Below, piece by piece: positions 24,571 through 35,215 of a DNA stretch of 64,000 nucleotides. Origin of the DNA: Diphasiastrum complanatum (taxonomy: Eukaryota > Streptophyta > Lycopodiopsida > Lycopodiales > Lycopodiaceae); assembly GCA_029204225.1 (NCBI GenBank), contig CM055108.1, positions 4,726,735 to 4,790,734 of the forward strand. Direction: 5' to 3'. The translations under genes and the position numbers were made by a program. The notes below the pieces were generated by a model. That model made no database searches, had not been told where the DNA came from, and worked only from the letters and a program-made list of their open reading frames with translations. Each line of letters starts with the position of its first letter. The first letter of the stretch is position 1.

Positions 24571-25839
24571 CCATTTCCAAACTACTTGAAACTCCACCTG
24601 TAGGCTATAAAGTGTATGCCGAAGCCAACCGTGATGTCAAAAATTAAAAAAAATGACCTGCAATTTTTGGCTTACCAGGCCACCCGCCGCTCTTTCGCCA
24701 AATTGAAAGCCAAATTGGTGTCGCTTTCTAAAATGCTTCTCGTCACCAACTCCCAACTACTTGCCCAGTGGAATGGTGAAATCACTTCTGGCGTGCTCCG
24801 AACACTTTCTCCGCGGCAATCACTCTGTTTTGGCGTACCGTACTTGCAGGTATAGTCAGGGTGCCCTTCGTTTGGAGGCTATCGCCTTTCATTTGGCCAA
24901 AATAGGCTAAAGGAGAAAATAAGGGCAATTTGGGTTTTTGAACTGTTTCTTCAGTGTGAAGAAACTTCACCTTTCAAAAACTTGGGACCCAATAATTTTT
25001 TCAGTTTGAAAATTTTTAATGAAAAGAAGGCCTCTTCTGCCTTTCAGTTCTTCAGGGTCCTTTCAAAGCCCATCTCCACCACTAGTCTCAAATTTGACGG
25101 CTGGTATAGTCTTTCAAACTTTCAATCATGTTCGTTGATCACGATGGACCTCCATCCAACGATCCTGCGCATTTGTGTGCATTGAAGGTCTATTCTCCAG
25201 CCGCTATACACTTTCAACCGCTACAGCCTCACCTGGCTGGCCGCGCACGACGTCTGCGGCTCTCTCCTCCTCCTCTCTTCACCTTTCTTCTATGCTTTCA
25301 AGGGTTTCTGGCATGGTGACTGCTCTCTTTGATATGATCCAACGTTCTTACCTCTCCACGGCCGCCCACGGCCTCTTCACATGCTCACAACAGTAGCATG
25401 GCGCTCACTTCTGGCTCTTTACAGCTTCGAAAAAGGATTTGTATTGAGAGAGAAATGCTTTTTCCCTACTTGAAACCCTAGCTGACAAAGAAGAAGATAT
25501 TTTTGGGTTTTATCAAATCTTCTTGAGACTTTCTTTGAGCAGCTAACTATCTCTCTGAGGTCGCTCTACATCAAGCAATCTTCTGCTCCAAACCGCTCTT
25601 CAAACGGTGTTCGATTGGATTCAAACCAATCACAAACGCCAAGCAACCCTCCAGAAGAATTTTCAGCTTCAATTTTTGCTTGCCCTCTGATTCAACCGAC
25701 AATTCTCTGTCTCTAAATCCTTTTTACAGTTTCGAGCCGTTCCACGAATTTCCACAAACTCGGTTTTGTGCTTCCTAGCCAACAAACCGTCGTGAATTTG
25801 CAGCTCTCTATTCTTGTCCGGTGATTGTAGCCACCAAGG
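24571..25839 (-). other. Long 5' leader of the minus-strand copia element
   Basis: About 1.27 kb lies between the gag start and the primer-binding site at 25840-25851, unusually long for a copia leader. Plus-strand frames here (24616-24855, 24982-25185, 25128-25319, 25175-25396) overlap, show no family motif, and are probably fortuitous. Confidence 0.5.
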
Positions 25840-25851
25840 GCTCTGATACCA
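25840..25851 (-). promoter_or_regulatory. tRNA-iMet primer-binding site
   Basis: On the minus strand the sequence is TGGTATCAGAGC, the exact complement of the plant initiator-tRNA-Met 3' end used as primer by copia elements. It lies upstream of the gag at 24570, in the right orientation for it. Confidence 0.9.
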
Positions 25852-25853
25852 AG

Positions 25854-26055
25854 TTAAGAAAACAGTTTACAAACCCGACCGGATCAATCACCACAACACA
25901 ACGTCCAGTGCAACAAGACAAGACAACAGAATTGCTCACCACAAACTGTATATTCAACTAACTAGTAAGTACAAAGATAAAGTTGCTTAAAAGCACTCAA
26001 AGGGCTCGTAAAAGAAAGACGGCCCGATAATTCTAGAACTGAACACACGTGGTGC
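25854..26055 (-). repeat. Putative 5' LTR of the minus-strand copia element
   Basis: This is the sequence directly behind the primer-binding site. On the minus strand it would start near TGACAGCACCACGTGTG at about 26055. No second LTR copy was seen in the window, so the boundaries are inferred from position only. Confidence 0.35.
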
Positions 26056-27694
26056 TGTCAAAATAAGAAAGCACTGTATTAGTCGATCATTGCTATTTTA
26101 ACTATAGCTCACTAGAAAAACAATGTAAATAAAAAAAAAAAAACAAGGTTAGTAACTCGCTATGTGGATAACTTTATTAATCACATGATTGCGTAGTCGA
26201 AAAACATGCATGAAACAAGTGTAATTCAATGCTGGAAACTAGCACGTTTTGTGGATGAAACAAATTGTAGGAAGGGTATCATTATGTGGTCCTAAATGTA
26301 GCAAATAATCCTTGCTCATATATTGTGCATTATGTATGAGAAAATACTCACAAAAAAGCCTTTTTCATAATCACGAATCCAAGCTAGAGACCAACTATGC
26401 CTCAGAATGGAAAAAACAAAAATCACAAAAAGCAAAGAGTAGCTCGCTGATGGATTGGCTCATAGAGCATGGAGTAGCATGCAAAAACATGCATAGAATC
26501 AAACACCGAATACAATCTATTAAAAAGCTTACCAAGAAGTCTCATAGGTTCCTTGTTTGTAGCTGGAATTCATCTAAAAGTATTCATTCATCAAGCAAAG
26601 ATCAGCTCTTGAGTAGTGTAGATAGACGTACCATAGTTTATCAAGCTATATTTGAGGAGTGTGAGAAGTTGCAAATATTAAGCTTGATAAACACAGTCTA
26701 TTGTACATTTTTGAAATTCACATGTATGTGAGCATTTTCACACGTGTGAGAATAGGCCTAGGGTAGTTAGGACCTAATCCTAGGAGTTAGTTAGGTTGTT
26801 TGGTCAAGTTTCATAGAATTTAGGAGCAAACTCCTCAATCATGGAGGTAGTTGAGTAACCTAACCACCAAATTGGCATCACTAACTTTGACATAATCCAA
26901 AGAGTTTACTTGCCATGCCTCTTGACCAAAGCATTATGCATGCGTCTCAAGGCTAAACAAAGATAGGTTGTATTTAAAACTAATAAGACTTAACATTAAA
27001 TATTATAGTAATAATACACAAAAGTTATTCTAATACATATGATTGATGTGATAGTACTACATAGACGAGATATTGGAATCATTGTACTGATGCATTAGCA
27101 ATATATCATCAATGTGCTATAGATTTTTAGTATAACAAAACATAAAATATTATTGTTATTCTATGTATTATCATTAAATCACTTTAGCATTATTATTATG
27201 AAAGTTTATGATCTTAGAAGCTTTAACGTTTTTAAATTAAATGATTGCAATTAAAAGGGCTTCATTAGCTCAAACTCATGTACTAGTAAAGACTAAAGAC
27301 ACCTCAGTATCTAGCAAATGTTCATAATAGTCTATCATAGTTTGAAAACTCATTTTCATGCTCAAACTCACGTAGTGGTGGAGACACCTCAACATGTTTG
27401 CAAATATCCTAATAGGTTAATTTGGGTTACCTCAACATCTTTGTAAATCATCATAATCTCAGTTGTTGTTAGCATATCATGAGCTTTAAGATCATTACAA
27501 TAGTTTACCCTTGGCAAAGCTAAAAAGCATATGAGAGGCCGAGGACTAGGGGGCAATGACTCATGAGGCCATTTCATGACATCAGTATCATGTCGTGAGC
27601 AGCAGCTGCAGTTACGTAATGGATTTTTGGTGACTATTTTGCCCATTTCTGAACAGATTAAAAAGCAGAATAGTCACCTGTTTTTAAAAAAAAA
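26056..27694. other. Intergenic DNA upstream of the chitinase, nothing recognised
   Basis: A 139-codon frame at 26312-26731 (+) is Lys/Ser-rich and has no recognisable family. AT-rich elsewhere. I found no evidence for a gene. Confidence 0.5.
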
Positions 27695-27815
27695 AAAAAT
27701 TAGTGCAGATTCTGCCTGCATCTGCCATGTGGCAGCATCGGATTGGTCTCAAATTTTTTTAGTGCTGATTCTGCTTGCACCTGCCACGTGGCAGCTAAGG
27801 ATTGGTTTAAAAAGA
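27695..27815 (+). promoter_or_regulatory. Duplicated promoter module with CCAAT and G-box words
   Basis: Two tandem copies (about 27700-27756 and 27760-27812) share the order TTAGTGC, GATTCTGC, CTGCCAYGTGGCAGC and GGATTGG. The second copy has a perfect G-box core in GCCACGTGGC, a site for plant bZIP/bHLH factors. The first copy has GCCATGTGGC. GATTGG is the reverse of a CCAAT box. The module ends about 275 bp before the chitinase start codon, a suitable distance for a proximal promoter. The regulatory role is inferred. Confidence 0.5.
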
Positions 27816-28088
27816 GTCCAAAAATCCGTTACGCAATGGAAGGGGCCGGGCAGAGGCAATTTTGCCCGGTGCGGATTTCCAAATTTTTTTATGCGAGGCC
27901 CTGAGCCTAAAACATTTTGGAATTCCGCCCCGGCTCCTTCATAATACGTTATGGAACCCTACTTTCTTTCTTAAAAGGGATGTAAAAGCTCAGGGTGCTC
28001 GTTGTCTATGGCGGCTCAATCTATAAAGAGGCAAAGAGAGAGCGAGAGAGGGACAGAGAGACAGCGCGAGCGAGCGAGCGCGAGCAAT

Positions 28089-29033
28089 ATGGAGATGGCA
28101 TGGAGTCAGAGATTTGCTTTTGTTGTATTACTAGCAATATTTCTTGTAGCGTTTGTAATTCATACTTCAGATGCACAGACATGCAAGAAATTTATAACAA
28201 CCTACTGGGGTCAGGATGGGAATGAAGGCTCCCTGGCTGCTGCATGCAACACTGGAAACTATGGTGTCATCGTTGTGGCTTTTCTGAACATTTTTGGTGG
28301 AGGCCAGTCTCCTGGGCTTAACCTTGCGGGGCACTGCGATCCTGCAAGTGGAACCTGTGTTAAATTCTCCAGTGACATACAAAGCTGCCAAAAGATGGGA
28401 GTAAAGATCTTGCTATCCATCGGCGGGGGAGTGGGAAACTATAACATTAATTCACAGAAAGACGCGAACTCAGTGGCACAGTATCTGTGGAACACTTTCC
28501 TTGGGGGGAAATCCATGTCCAGGCCCTTGGGTGCTGCAGTGCTGGATGGCATAGATTTCGACATAGAGCAAGGTAATGGATTTGAGTCCTATGCGGCGTT
28601 AGCCCACTCCATTCGCAAACTCACTACGGGCAGATCTAAGAAATACTTTCTAAGCGCAGCACCGCAGTGTCCCATCCCAGACGCCAACCTTGGCCCGGGA
28701 CTTGGTTCGGCTCTTCAGACAGGGCTATTCGACTACGTGTGGGTGCAATTCTACAATAACCCACCCTGTGAATTCAACTCCACTGCCAACGGAGATCAAT
28801 CCAGCGCCCTTGCAACGTGGGACGACTGGATTCGCCAAACTCCAGCAGGACAGATCTTCCTGGGCTTGCCAGCCTCGTCTTCTGCAGCCGGATCCGGCTT
28901 CATTCCAAGCGACGTTCTCATCTCCAGCATACTGCCCCAGATCAAGTCCTCATCCCCCAAATTTGGCGGACTGATGATCTGGAACTTTGCTCAAGACAAG
29001 GGCTACAGTTCAGCTATCAAATCTAGCTTGTAG
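28089..29033 (+). CDS. Class III acidic endochitinase (GH18), secreted
   Basis: A 314-residue intact single-exon protein of the plant hevamine/class III chitinase family. These enzymes hydrolyse beta-1,4 linkages in chitin by substrate-assisted catalysis in the apoplast or vacuole, in defence or stress. Residues 4-29 form a hydrophobic signal peptide, with likely cleavage before Gln30 (SDA/QTC). The first barrel strand includes [14 protein letters not shown] (36-49). The KILLSIGGG block is at 106-114. The catalytic DxxDxDxE motif is complete in DGIDFDIE (153-160, acid Glu160). YVWVQFYNN is at 216-224 and GGLMIWNF at 293-300. Seven cysteines fit the family's three disulfides. I chose ATG 28089 because an in-frame ATG at 28008 would add 27 polar residues ahead of the signal peptide. 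The window shows no neighbouring intact gene. Confidence 0.95.
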   Translation: MEMAWSQRFAFVVLLAIFLVAFVIHTSDAQTCKKFITTYWGQDGNEGSLAAACNTGNYGVIVVAFLNIFGGGQSPGLNLAGHCDPASGTCVKFSSDIQSCQKMGVKILLSIGGGVGNYNINSQKDANSVAQYLWNTFLGGKSMSRPLGAAVLDGIDFDIEQGNGFESYAALAHSIRKLTTGRSKKYFLSAAPQCPIPDANLGPGLGSALQTGLFDYVWVQFYNNPPCEFNSTANGDQSSALATWDDWIRQTPAGQIFLGLPASSSAAGSGFIPSDVLISSILPQIKSSSPKFGGLMIWNFAQDKGYSSAIKSSL

Positions 29034-29417
29034 TTGATTTATTTCTATCACTGGCGATGGATTGTTGTGGTCGTCTAAAAGTGATCACCAGCATTGCCAT
29101 ACTGAACATAGCTAACATATGCTGCTGGATGAAAGAAGTCAGCGGATTAGTTATGATTGCATTAGCATAATGCGTTCACGAATTACAGATATGGTGTAAA
29201 TGACGATTGAACATTTTATATATGCTGTATTTTTGCAATGAAGACTGCAGCTATACCTTATACCTGCAATAAAGCATCAATTACACATCATGTGGTATGA
29301 TGTATCGATGCGCACGCTGCTGCATTTCCTCTGTCAAATATTATGAACAAAACTAAAGGGCCAGCCGCCCACCAAATGTATGAAAAATAAAACGAGGGCA
29401 CATCATAGTAAAGACAT
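29034..29417 (+). other. Chitinase 3' untranslated region and flank
   Basis: A canonical AATAAA lies at 29268-29273, about 235 bp after the stop, in the expected position for plant polyadenylation. The hAT-type MITE begins about 150 bp further on. Confidence 0.6.
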
Positions 29418-29910
29418 GACCACACCACTGTTGTTGGGCGGGTATCAAAATTTTTGATACCACCCGGGTCAAGGTATTTCAGTTTTTTAGAAAATGTAAT
29501 ATCAGTAGGGTATTAACATAAGGAGGTATAGGAGTTGTAGACTGGTATAAACCGGGCTGGTATCACAAGGGTGAGGGTGATACCAGCCGGTTATCAACCC
29601 GGGTATCAACATGAACGAATTGCTATAGATATACTTTTTATAGTGTAATATCATAAGTTAAAATATAAAAAATTTGAGATTTAAAAAAAATACTAAAAAT
29701 AGTACTACTATTGATACCACAGCAAAAATCCACAAAATCTCCCCCACCTGGGTATCAACATGAACAGTAAAATAGTTAATACTAGGTGTCCGGTTCTAGA
29801 CCCTAGTATTAGAAATCATATACCAGTCGGGTCGATTTTTTAATACCATGTTGATACCCATTATTGATACCAGCCATGATCCTATATACCCGCCCAACAC
29901 TGGACCACAC
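29418..29910. mobile_element. hAT-type MITE (477 bp) with 8-bp target-site duplication
   Basis: The element is 29426-29902, flanked by the perfect 8-bp direct repeat GACCACAC (29418-29425 and 29903-29910). Its left end reads CACTGTTGTTGGGCGGGTAT. The complement of its right end reads CAGTGTTGGGCGGGTAT. The termini therefore match except for a 3-bp insertion and one base. An 8-bp TSD with a CAGTG-type end is the hAT signature. Inside, GATACC/GGTATC words recur (about 29457, 29559, 29578, 29600, 29713, 29873), as expected for subterminal transposase sites. It has no coding capacity and is non-autonomous. Confidence 0.92.
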
Positions 29911-30217
29911 CTCTAGGAGACCCTTGAGGATTAAGGCAAAGCCCAACCCCCAGAAGTGACTATTTTGAAAGCAACAAGAATCTTGGTTTCATAGTAGATA
30001 ACCCATATTGACATTTGCTATGGGATGTTTTGAATGTATTTTGAATGAGTATTGAAGAAATATGCTCCTATTATCAGAGTTATTACATAAAGTTTTGCTA
30101 TGATAATCATGAAGACCAGTAGTTACAATGAGGTGTGATAATTTATGATCGTTAATACACAATCTGACAGAAGTGCACTCAGTTTAGTGAAATGTGAAAT
30201 TGAAAATATAAACCAAT

Positions 30218-30296
30218 CAAAGTATTGTTAGAACAAACAATGATTATATAGTTCATATAGTACTATATAATCATTATATGTTCTAACAACACTTTG
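30218..30296. repeat. Short hairpin: 35-bp arms, 9-bp loop
   Basis: Left arm 30218-30252 and right arm 30262-30296 are complementary with only three mismatches, around a 9-bp loop (30253-30261). The size resembles a miRNA precursor or a tiny foldback element. The stem is AT-rich. No mature miRNA family is recognised. Confidence 0.85.
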
Positions 30297-31300
30297 ACAC
30301 TAGATATATCTACCATTGTGATAATGACCAATGAGTAATCATTACATGACACATACAACAATCTAATTGTTCTTCTACAAAACCTTATTGAACACTAATG
30401 GCATTTTATAGATGTGAGAACCATACACAATTAACTATGAATTTTAATTGACAAAATGGAAAAAATGCCTTACACCAAGGCTTGTTGGATTTATCTCCTT
30501 TATTCTCCTAAATCCTATGTTAATCTGCCTCCATTCATGCTGCTGCATTTTCACTCATGTTGTCGCACAGTCTGCATAAGACAAACGAAAAAAATGCGAC
30601 CCAGGCAAAAAAGGCGAAAAACGCGACACTATGCTTTTACACGTGATTTGTGATAGGCGAAAAAGGCGACACTGCCCTACAAATGCAATAGGTGCCCTTA
30701 TAGAAAAGCGAAGACACCCTGTAAATCAAATCTTAAGGCATTTGTCAGAGTGTCGCATTTTTCGCATCTTCACCAACATTCATTTCAGCAAAGGCTGACG
30801 TCACGGCCTTCTCACGCTCATCCCATGCAACTGTGCAAATAGATTTGACAACGACATCAGTCACCCATGATCTCCCACAGACAGCACATCCACTTTGTAC
30901 TTTTTTCATCTGCACACGTGTAAAAATATGTATATATGAATACCATCTGCGTATTCTGAATGACGTGAGAACTTAGATGAGAAACAAGCAACAAACATTA
31001 TAGCATCAGAAGCTTATCAGAGATAGACTAAGTAGATGCTTTCGCGCATTGATTCTGTGTATTGTTAGTACTCGGCATTCTTTTTACATATTGGATTAGC
31101 TTTGTGAAGCACGCGATTTCATCCGCTATTGTCTTGTGCTCACCTGCATTATTGACCTGTATATTTTGCTATACTTAATCTGATTACAACTCTTTTTGTT
31201 CTGCATTCAGATTTGTGTCAATATTGCTATGCTTTTCTACATTCTGTCTGACTCTCTTATTGCTTAATCTGGTAGTCTATTCTTCGCGAATTATTATCAG
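30297..31300. other. Intergenic DNA, nothing recognised
   Basis: The stretch 30590-30780 repeats 'gcgaaaaa' and 'gcgacac' words. A TATA-like word (gtatatatgaat) at about 30930 precedes an LTR-like pyrimidine-rich stretch. No gene is supported. Confidence 0.45.
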
Positions 31301-31440
31301 TCTAGTTGTTCGCGACTAATATTTAGTCTTGCCTTTCGCAACTGATTATTAGTCGAGCTCAGTCTAGCTGTTCGCAACTAATATTTAGTCTTGCCTTTCG
31401 CAACTGATTATTAGTCGAGCTCAGTCTAGCTCTTCGCGAA
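31301..31440. repeat. 62-bp tandem repeat, two full copies and a partial third
   Basis: Units begin with 'tctag' at 31301, 31363 and 31425 and contain 'ttagtcttgcctttcgcaac' and 'gattattagtcgagctcag'. The first two units differ by three substitutions. The tract lies beside the 3' end of a minus-strand copia RT and may be part of its LTR U3, where such enhancer-like repeats are common. Confidence 0.88.
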
Positions 31441-31685
31441 TTATTCGCGACTAATATTTTGTCTGGATGTTTGCGACAAATTATCTTTCTGATGTATTGT
31501 TGCTTAATGTTTGGCTACGCAATCCGATCGAACGTGATTTTTATCACTAACGTTCTGTTCGAGTCTGATAGGCGTAGTCATGCTTAGGGAAAGAGTGTTA
31601 TAGCTCATTCCGCTGCGCACGAACACTTTGTTCTAGTTCATTTCTTGTTCAAGTTTTGAGCTCGTTTCTTTTTGTGTGTGGCCTT
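31441..31685. other. Continuation of LTR-like sequence
   Basis: Variants of 'ttcgcgactaat' continue. No gene. It probably belongs to the copia element on the right. Confidence 0.4.
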
Positions 31686-33012
31686 TTCCTTGCAGTCCAT
31701 CATGTGATACTGCTTGAGCACCTTTCTGGCATATTCTGACTAACTCAAGTGCATTTCGCCCTTTGTTCGATCTCTTCTGATCTCCAGCCTGAGGCATTTT
31801 GTTGCTTCTCCAAGATCTGTGATTTCGTAACTTTCAAAAATCTGACTCTTCGTGTCTTTGATCAGCATCAAGGAATTTCCTATCATTAGGAAATCATCCA
31901 CGAAAATAGTCAATATCACAATATCTTTTCCTACTCTTTTTATGTAGACATTGTAGTCTGGTTGTGTAGGAATGAAGTCTAGAGACTTTAGAAGACTATC
32001 GAGCTTCTTATACCAAGCTCGTGATGCATGTTTTAGACCATAGATGCATCTCTGCAATGATAGACATATTGTCGATTGTCGGGGTCTTCAAATCCTTCAG
32101 GCTACTTCATGAAGATTTTCTCCTCTAGATATCCATGGAGAAAGGCTGTTTTCACATCAATCTGGTGAATTTCCAGATTGTGCTATGTGGCATATGCAAG
32201 GAGTAGTCGTATGCTTATCATCTTGACCATCGACGAATATGTGTAGAAATAATCAACACCATATCTCTACGTGTACCCTTCGCGACAAGCCTTGCCTTGT
32301 AGCGGCCAGTGGTGCCATTTGACTTCATCTTCTTCTTGTACACCCCTTGCAGTCGATTATTTTTTTGTTTTCTGGCAGTGGCTCTAATGTCCATGCCTCG
32401 TTTCGCCTCATCGACTCGATCTCATTTGACATTGTCTGCTTCCAGAATTCTCCCTCTGGACTCTGGATATCTTCTTGATATGTTGTTGGCTCTTCAGTGA
32501 AGCTGCAGTACTCGAACTGTGTGTCTTTTCTCCACTGAAGATTGTCAGAGTAACGGTCTGGAGGTCTTCTTTGCCTTGTTGACCTTCTAGGTTCATTTCG
32601 TCGCTGTTCAAACGTTTCTTGTTCGTGGGTTTGATCTTCTGCTTCCTGCTGCTCTGGAGTCTGGAGCTCTGCATTCTGATTTGATGTCTGTCCTCGATCT
32701 CCCTCTTGAATAGGCAGTAGTGTGAAGATCTCATGGCCTCTTTCGTCTTTTAGTCAAGGGAATGTGAACTCATCGAACTCCAACATCAGAGTGGACGAGC
32801 TCAAGAACTTCTTTGGCTCTTCTTCCCTCATGCGTGAATGGATTCCGATGTTGCTTGCCTTTCTGACAGGCTTCACTGAGCTCAGTTTTGGGCCTTGATA
32901 TCTTGAGACCTGTGACTATGTCTTTCTTGCACATGTCACACAGGCTCGCATGTTCAGATGATACATTCTCCTATGCCAGAGCTGATCTTCATTTTTTGAT
33001 GCATTTTAGTAT
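31686..33012 (-). pseudogene. Ty1-copia pol fragment (pre-integrase to RT), minus strand
   Basis: From right to left on the minus strand: a pre-integrase block (HRRMYHLNMRACVTC at about 32930) sits almost against the primer-binding site. A linker follows, then the RT entry SPEGEFWKQTMSNEIESMRR (about 32400-32460), a damaged KWVYKKK region, HQIDVKTAFLHGYLEEKIF (about 32110-32180), YGLKHASRAWY, and IFVDDFLMIG in place of YVDD (about 31890). The end is LSQSEYARKVLKQYHMMDCK at about 31690-31750. Frameshifts and stops occur between blocks. Gag, protease and integrase core are deleted, so this is an internally deleted, inactive copy. Confidence 0.88.
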
Positions 33013-33019
33013 GCTATTA

Positions 33020-33032
33020 GACTCTGATACCA
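33020..33032 (-). promoter_or_regulatory. tRNA-iMet primer-binding site
   Basis: The minus strand reads TGGTATCAGAGTC, one base different from the usual copia PBS. The adjacent pre-integrase block shows that the whole gag region has been lost between them. Confidence 0.8.
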
Positions 33033-33033
33033 T

Positions 33034-33500
33034 GTCGCAAAACGGGTTTCGCTTCGTTGTCATGAACAATTTTGTTTCTTTGAATTTTCTTTTGCGTGGA
33101 AGCCTCACAAGAACCTATACATGCGACTACACATCACAGAACAGATTCTATTCTAGCAATCAAGATAGCATAAGACAAGGAGATGCACAAAAATAGAGCA
33201 ACCAATTATCAGTTTGATTTTGAGAGCGAGATCGTCAGTGTCTCGCTCGTTGGCGGCCTGACGCTCTATTCTTTTCGTTGTGTTCTGCTCGTTGGTAGAC
33301 TTTCATGCACAGCTCTTTTCATTTCTAGGCTTTTTCTTTTCTGCTCTACTCACACACGTTCTTTATGTTACAATATTTGTTATGATCCAGAAATATAGTT
33401 TTTATCTCCACTGTGGAATTTACAAGATAGCTAAACAGAGAATTACAAGAGTAGTTAACACCAATCAACTAATCAATTACTCTCCGTCGTTGCTACCCGT
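33034..33500 (-). repeat. Putative 5' LTR of the minus-strand copia fragment
   Basis: Assigned by position behind the primer-binding site. No second copy was confirmed in the window, so the outer limit is uncertain. Short frames here have no family match. Confidence 0.35.
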
Positions 33501-34260
33501 TTCAGCTGGGTGTGAAGTCTAAGACTCCAAGCCCGTTGAGCTGCCAATTGACAACATGAAAGATTTCCCTTCGTATCTTTTGTTTCCTTTCGTTTCTTTT
33601 GTTTCTTTTCGTTTTGCGTCGCTTTGCGGTTTTTGCGGTCATGGAGGCATCTTTACGATCGTTCATCCTTCGTTTGTCCCTTAAGCACGCTGAATTTTGC
33701 GAATCGTTCGACCTTTGAGTCAAGGTTCGTTGACATTTGCGTTGCGGCAAAGTTGCAGGAGTTCACCATTTTTGACAGTTTGTGCCACCACTCAGGCGCA
33801 CCAACTTCTTGAAGAACAGCCAGCAACGAGGGCAAAGCATGATCTATAGATTCATACAAGCGGTGCATAAACAGGCGAGCCAACTCAAATTTGTCAAATA
33901 CATCGTTGCTCATAATAATATTCATCATATCTGCTGACCTAAAGGGGGATGGCGCAGCCACAACAACTATTTCCTACCTTCAGATCTGATAGGCCTTGCC
34001 GATAGGCTTTTTGTCTTCTCAAATATGTCAAGGCTATGTTTTGTCTTCGCATGAAAGGATTGATAATCGGATAAGTCATAGAGCTTCTAGGCTATATTTT
34101 CTCACCAAAGTCCTGAAATCCTAATATTATCTCAGATAGCAGACGAAAGACCCGAGAATCAAATATGTCAAAGAGGTTATATACTTTATTTTCTCCTCAA
34201 AGACCTGAAATCTAACATATTATGTCAAATAGCTCAGATGTTTTGGCTGATGGGAATTGT
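33501..34260. other. Intergenic DNA with unrecognised minus-strand frames
   Basis: Frames at 33502-33750 and 33653-33961 (-) have no named domain. The second (102 codons) has a plausible amphipathic composition (FELARLFMHRLYESIDHALP), but I cannot assign it and see no promoter or splice context. The rest is plain AT-rich sequence. Confidence 0.35.
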
Positions 34261-34264
34261 TTTG

Positions 34265-34515
34265 TAGTAGTAGGTTTGAACGTGGTTTGAGGTTTTTAAT
34301 GGTTGACGATTTGAGGTTTTGTCGCTGATGCTTATTGTTGCACCGTAGTCTGTGTGAGTGCGGTTTGGAATTTTTATCGTTGGAGTTTATTGTTATATAG
34401 TATTATGTGTGAAGCAGTTTGAGGTTTTTATGGCTGATGGTTATTATTGTGCAGTTGTTAGTGTGAATGTAGTTTGAGATTGGCATACTGATGCTAATTG
34501 TTGTGAGAAATGAAT
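34265..34515. repeat. Degenerate tandem repeat of about 65-75 bp
   Basis: About three and a half drifted units with the order 'gtgtgaa', 'gtttgaggttttta', 'ggctgatg' and 'ttattgttg'. No coding potential. Confidence 0.65.
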
Positions 34516-34679
34516 TGCTTTGGTTTTTTCTATGTCGTGATTGTTGCTTCCTCTCTCACTTACATGTGGCCTGTTTGTAGTGGATCATACCCATGCGGCA
34601 CCACGAGCCTGACTTGCCTGGCCTGTCATGTTGTTGGAAGTAGCGGCCGCATGCCCGATACGTAGAGGAATTTTATTGA

Positions 34680-35215
34680 AGGATCGAGCTTTTTCGACCC
34701 AACGTTGAGCTTGGCAAAGAAGGATTTTCCGACCTAGATCTGATCAGATCGGATCGAGGCAGATTTCTTCTAACCCTTTGTACTGTCAACTCGAATTTTT
34801 CCAAAGACTCGAATTTTTTTGAAGACTCAATTTTTTTTGAAAACTCGATTTTTTTTTTCGAAAGACTCGATTTTCTCGAAAGACTCAAATTTTTTTGAAG
34901 ATTCGAATTTCTCCAAAGACTCGAATTTTTGGAAAGACTCGACCTTTTCCAAAGGATCGAATTTTTCCGAAGACTCGAATTTTTCCAAAGAATCGAATTT
35001 TTTGAAAGACTCAAATTTTTCAGAAGACTCGAAGTTTTGAAAAGACTCAAATTTTTGGAAAGACTCGAAGGATCGAATTTTTCCCAAGACTCGTATTTTT
35101 TCGAAGGATCGAATTTTTCCAAAGACTCGAATTTTTTTGAAAGACTCGAATTTTTGGAAGACTCGAATTTTTCTGAAGACTCAAATTTTTCCAAAGGATC
35201 AAACTTTTCCGACCC
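34680..35215. repeat. Third array of the 18-bp GACTCGAATTTTTCC minisatellite
   Basis: 34787-35215 is an array of units like the two Helitron-associated ones, entered through the shared landmark CCCTTTGTACTGTCAA at about 34777. It is framed by 'cgacccaacgttgagcttggcaaag' at about 34698 (shared key word CTTGGCAAAGAA) and a second copy of that word at about 35225. Units repeat in multiples of nine bases, so long Phe/Ser/Lys/Asp frames are open in most phases on both strands. I do not consider them genes. No hairpin-CTAG end was found here. Confidence 0.85.

Noticed and set aside
24616-25396. Plus-strand frames within the copia leader
   Set aside because: They lie antisense to an LTR retroelement leader with its PBS at 25840-25851 and have no family match.
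26312-26731. 139-codon plus-strand frame upstream of the chitinase
   Set aside because: No recognisable domain. The Lys/Ser-rich composition fits AT-rich non-coding DNA. I kept it only as a note.
28690-29026. Second and third frames inside the chitinase gene
   Set aside because: They are shadow frames of the verified GH18 coding sequence.
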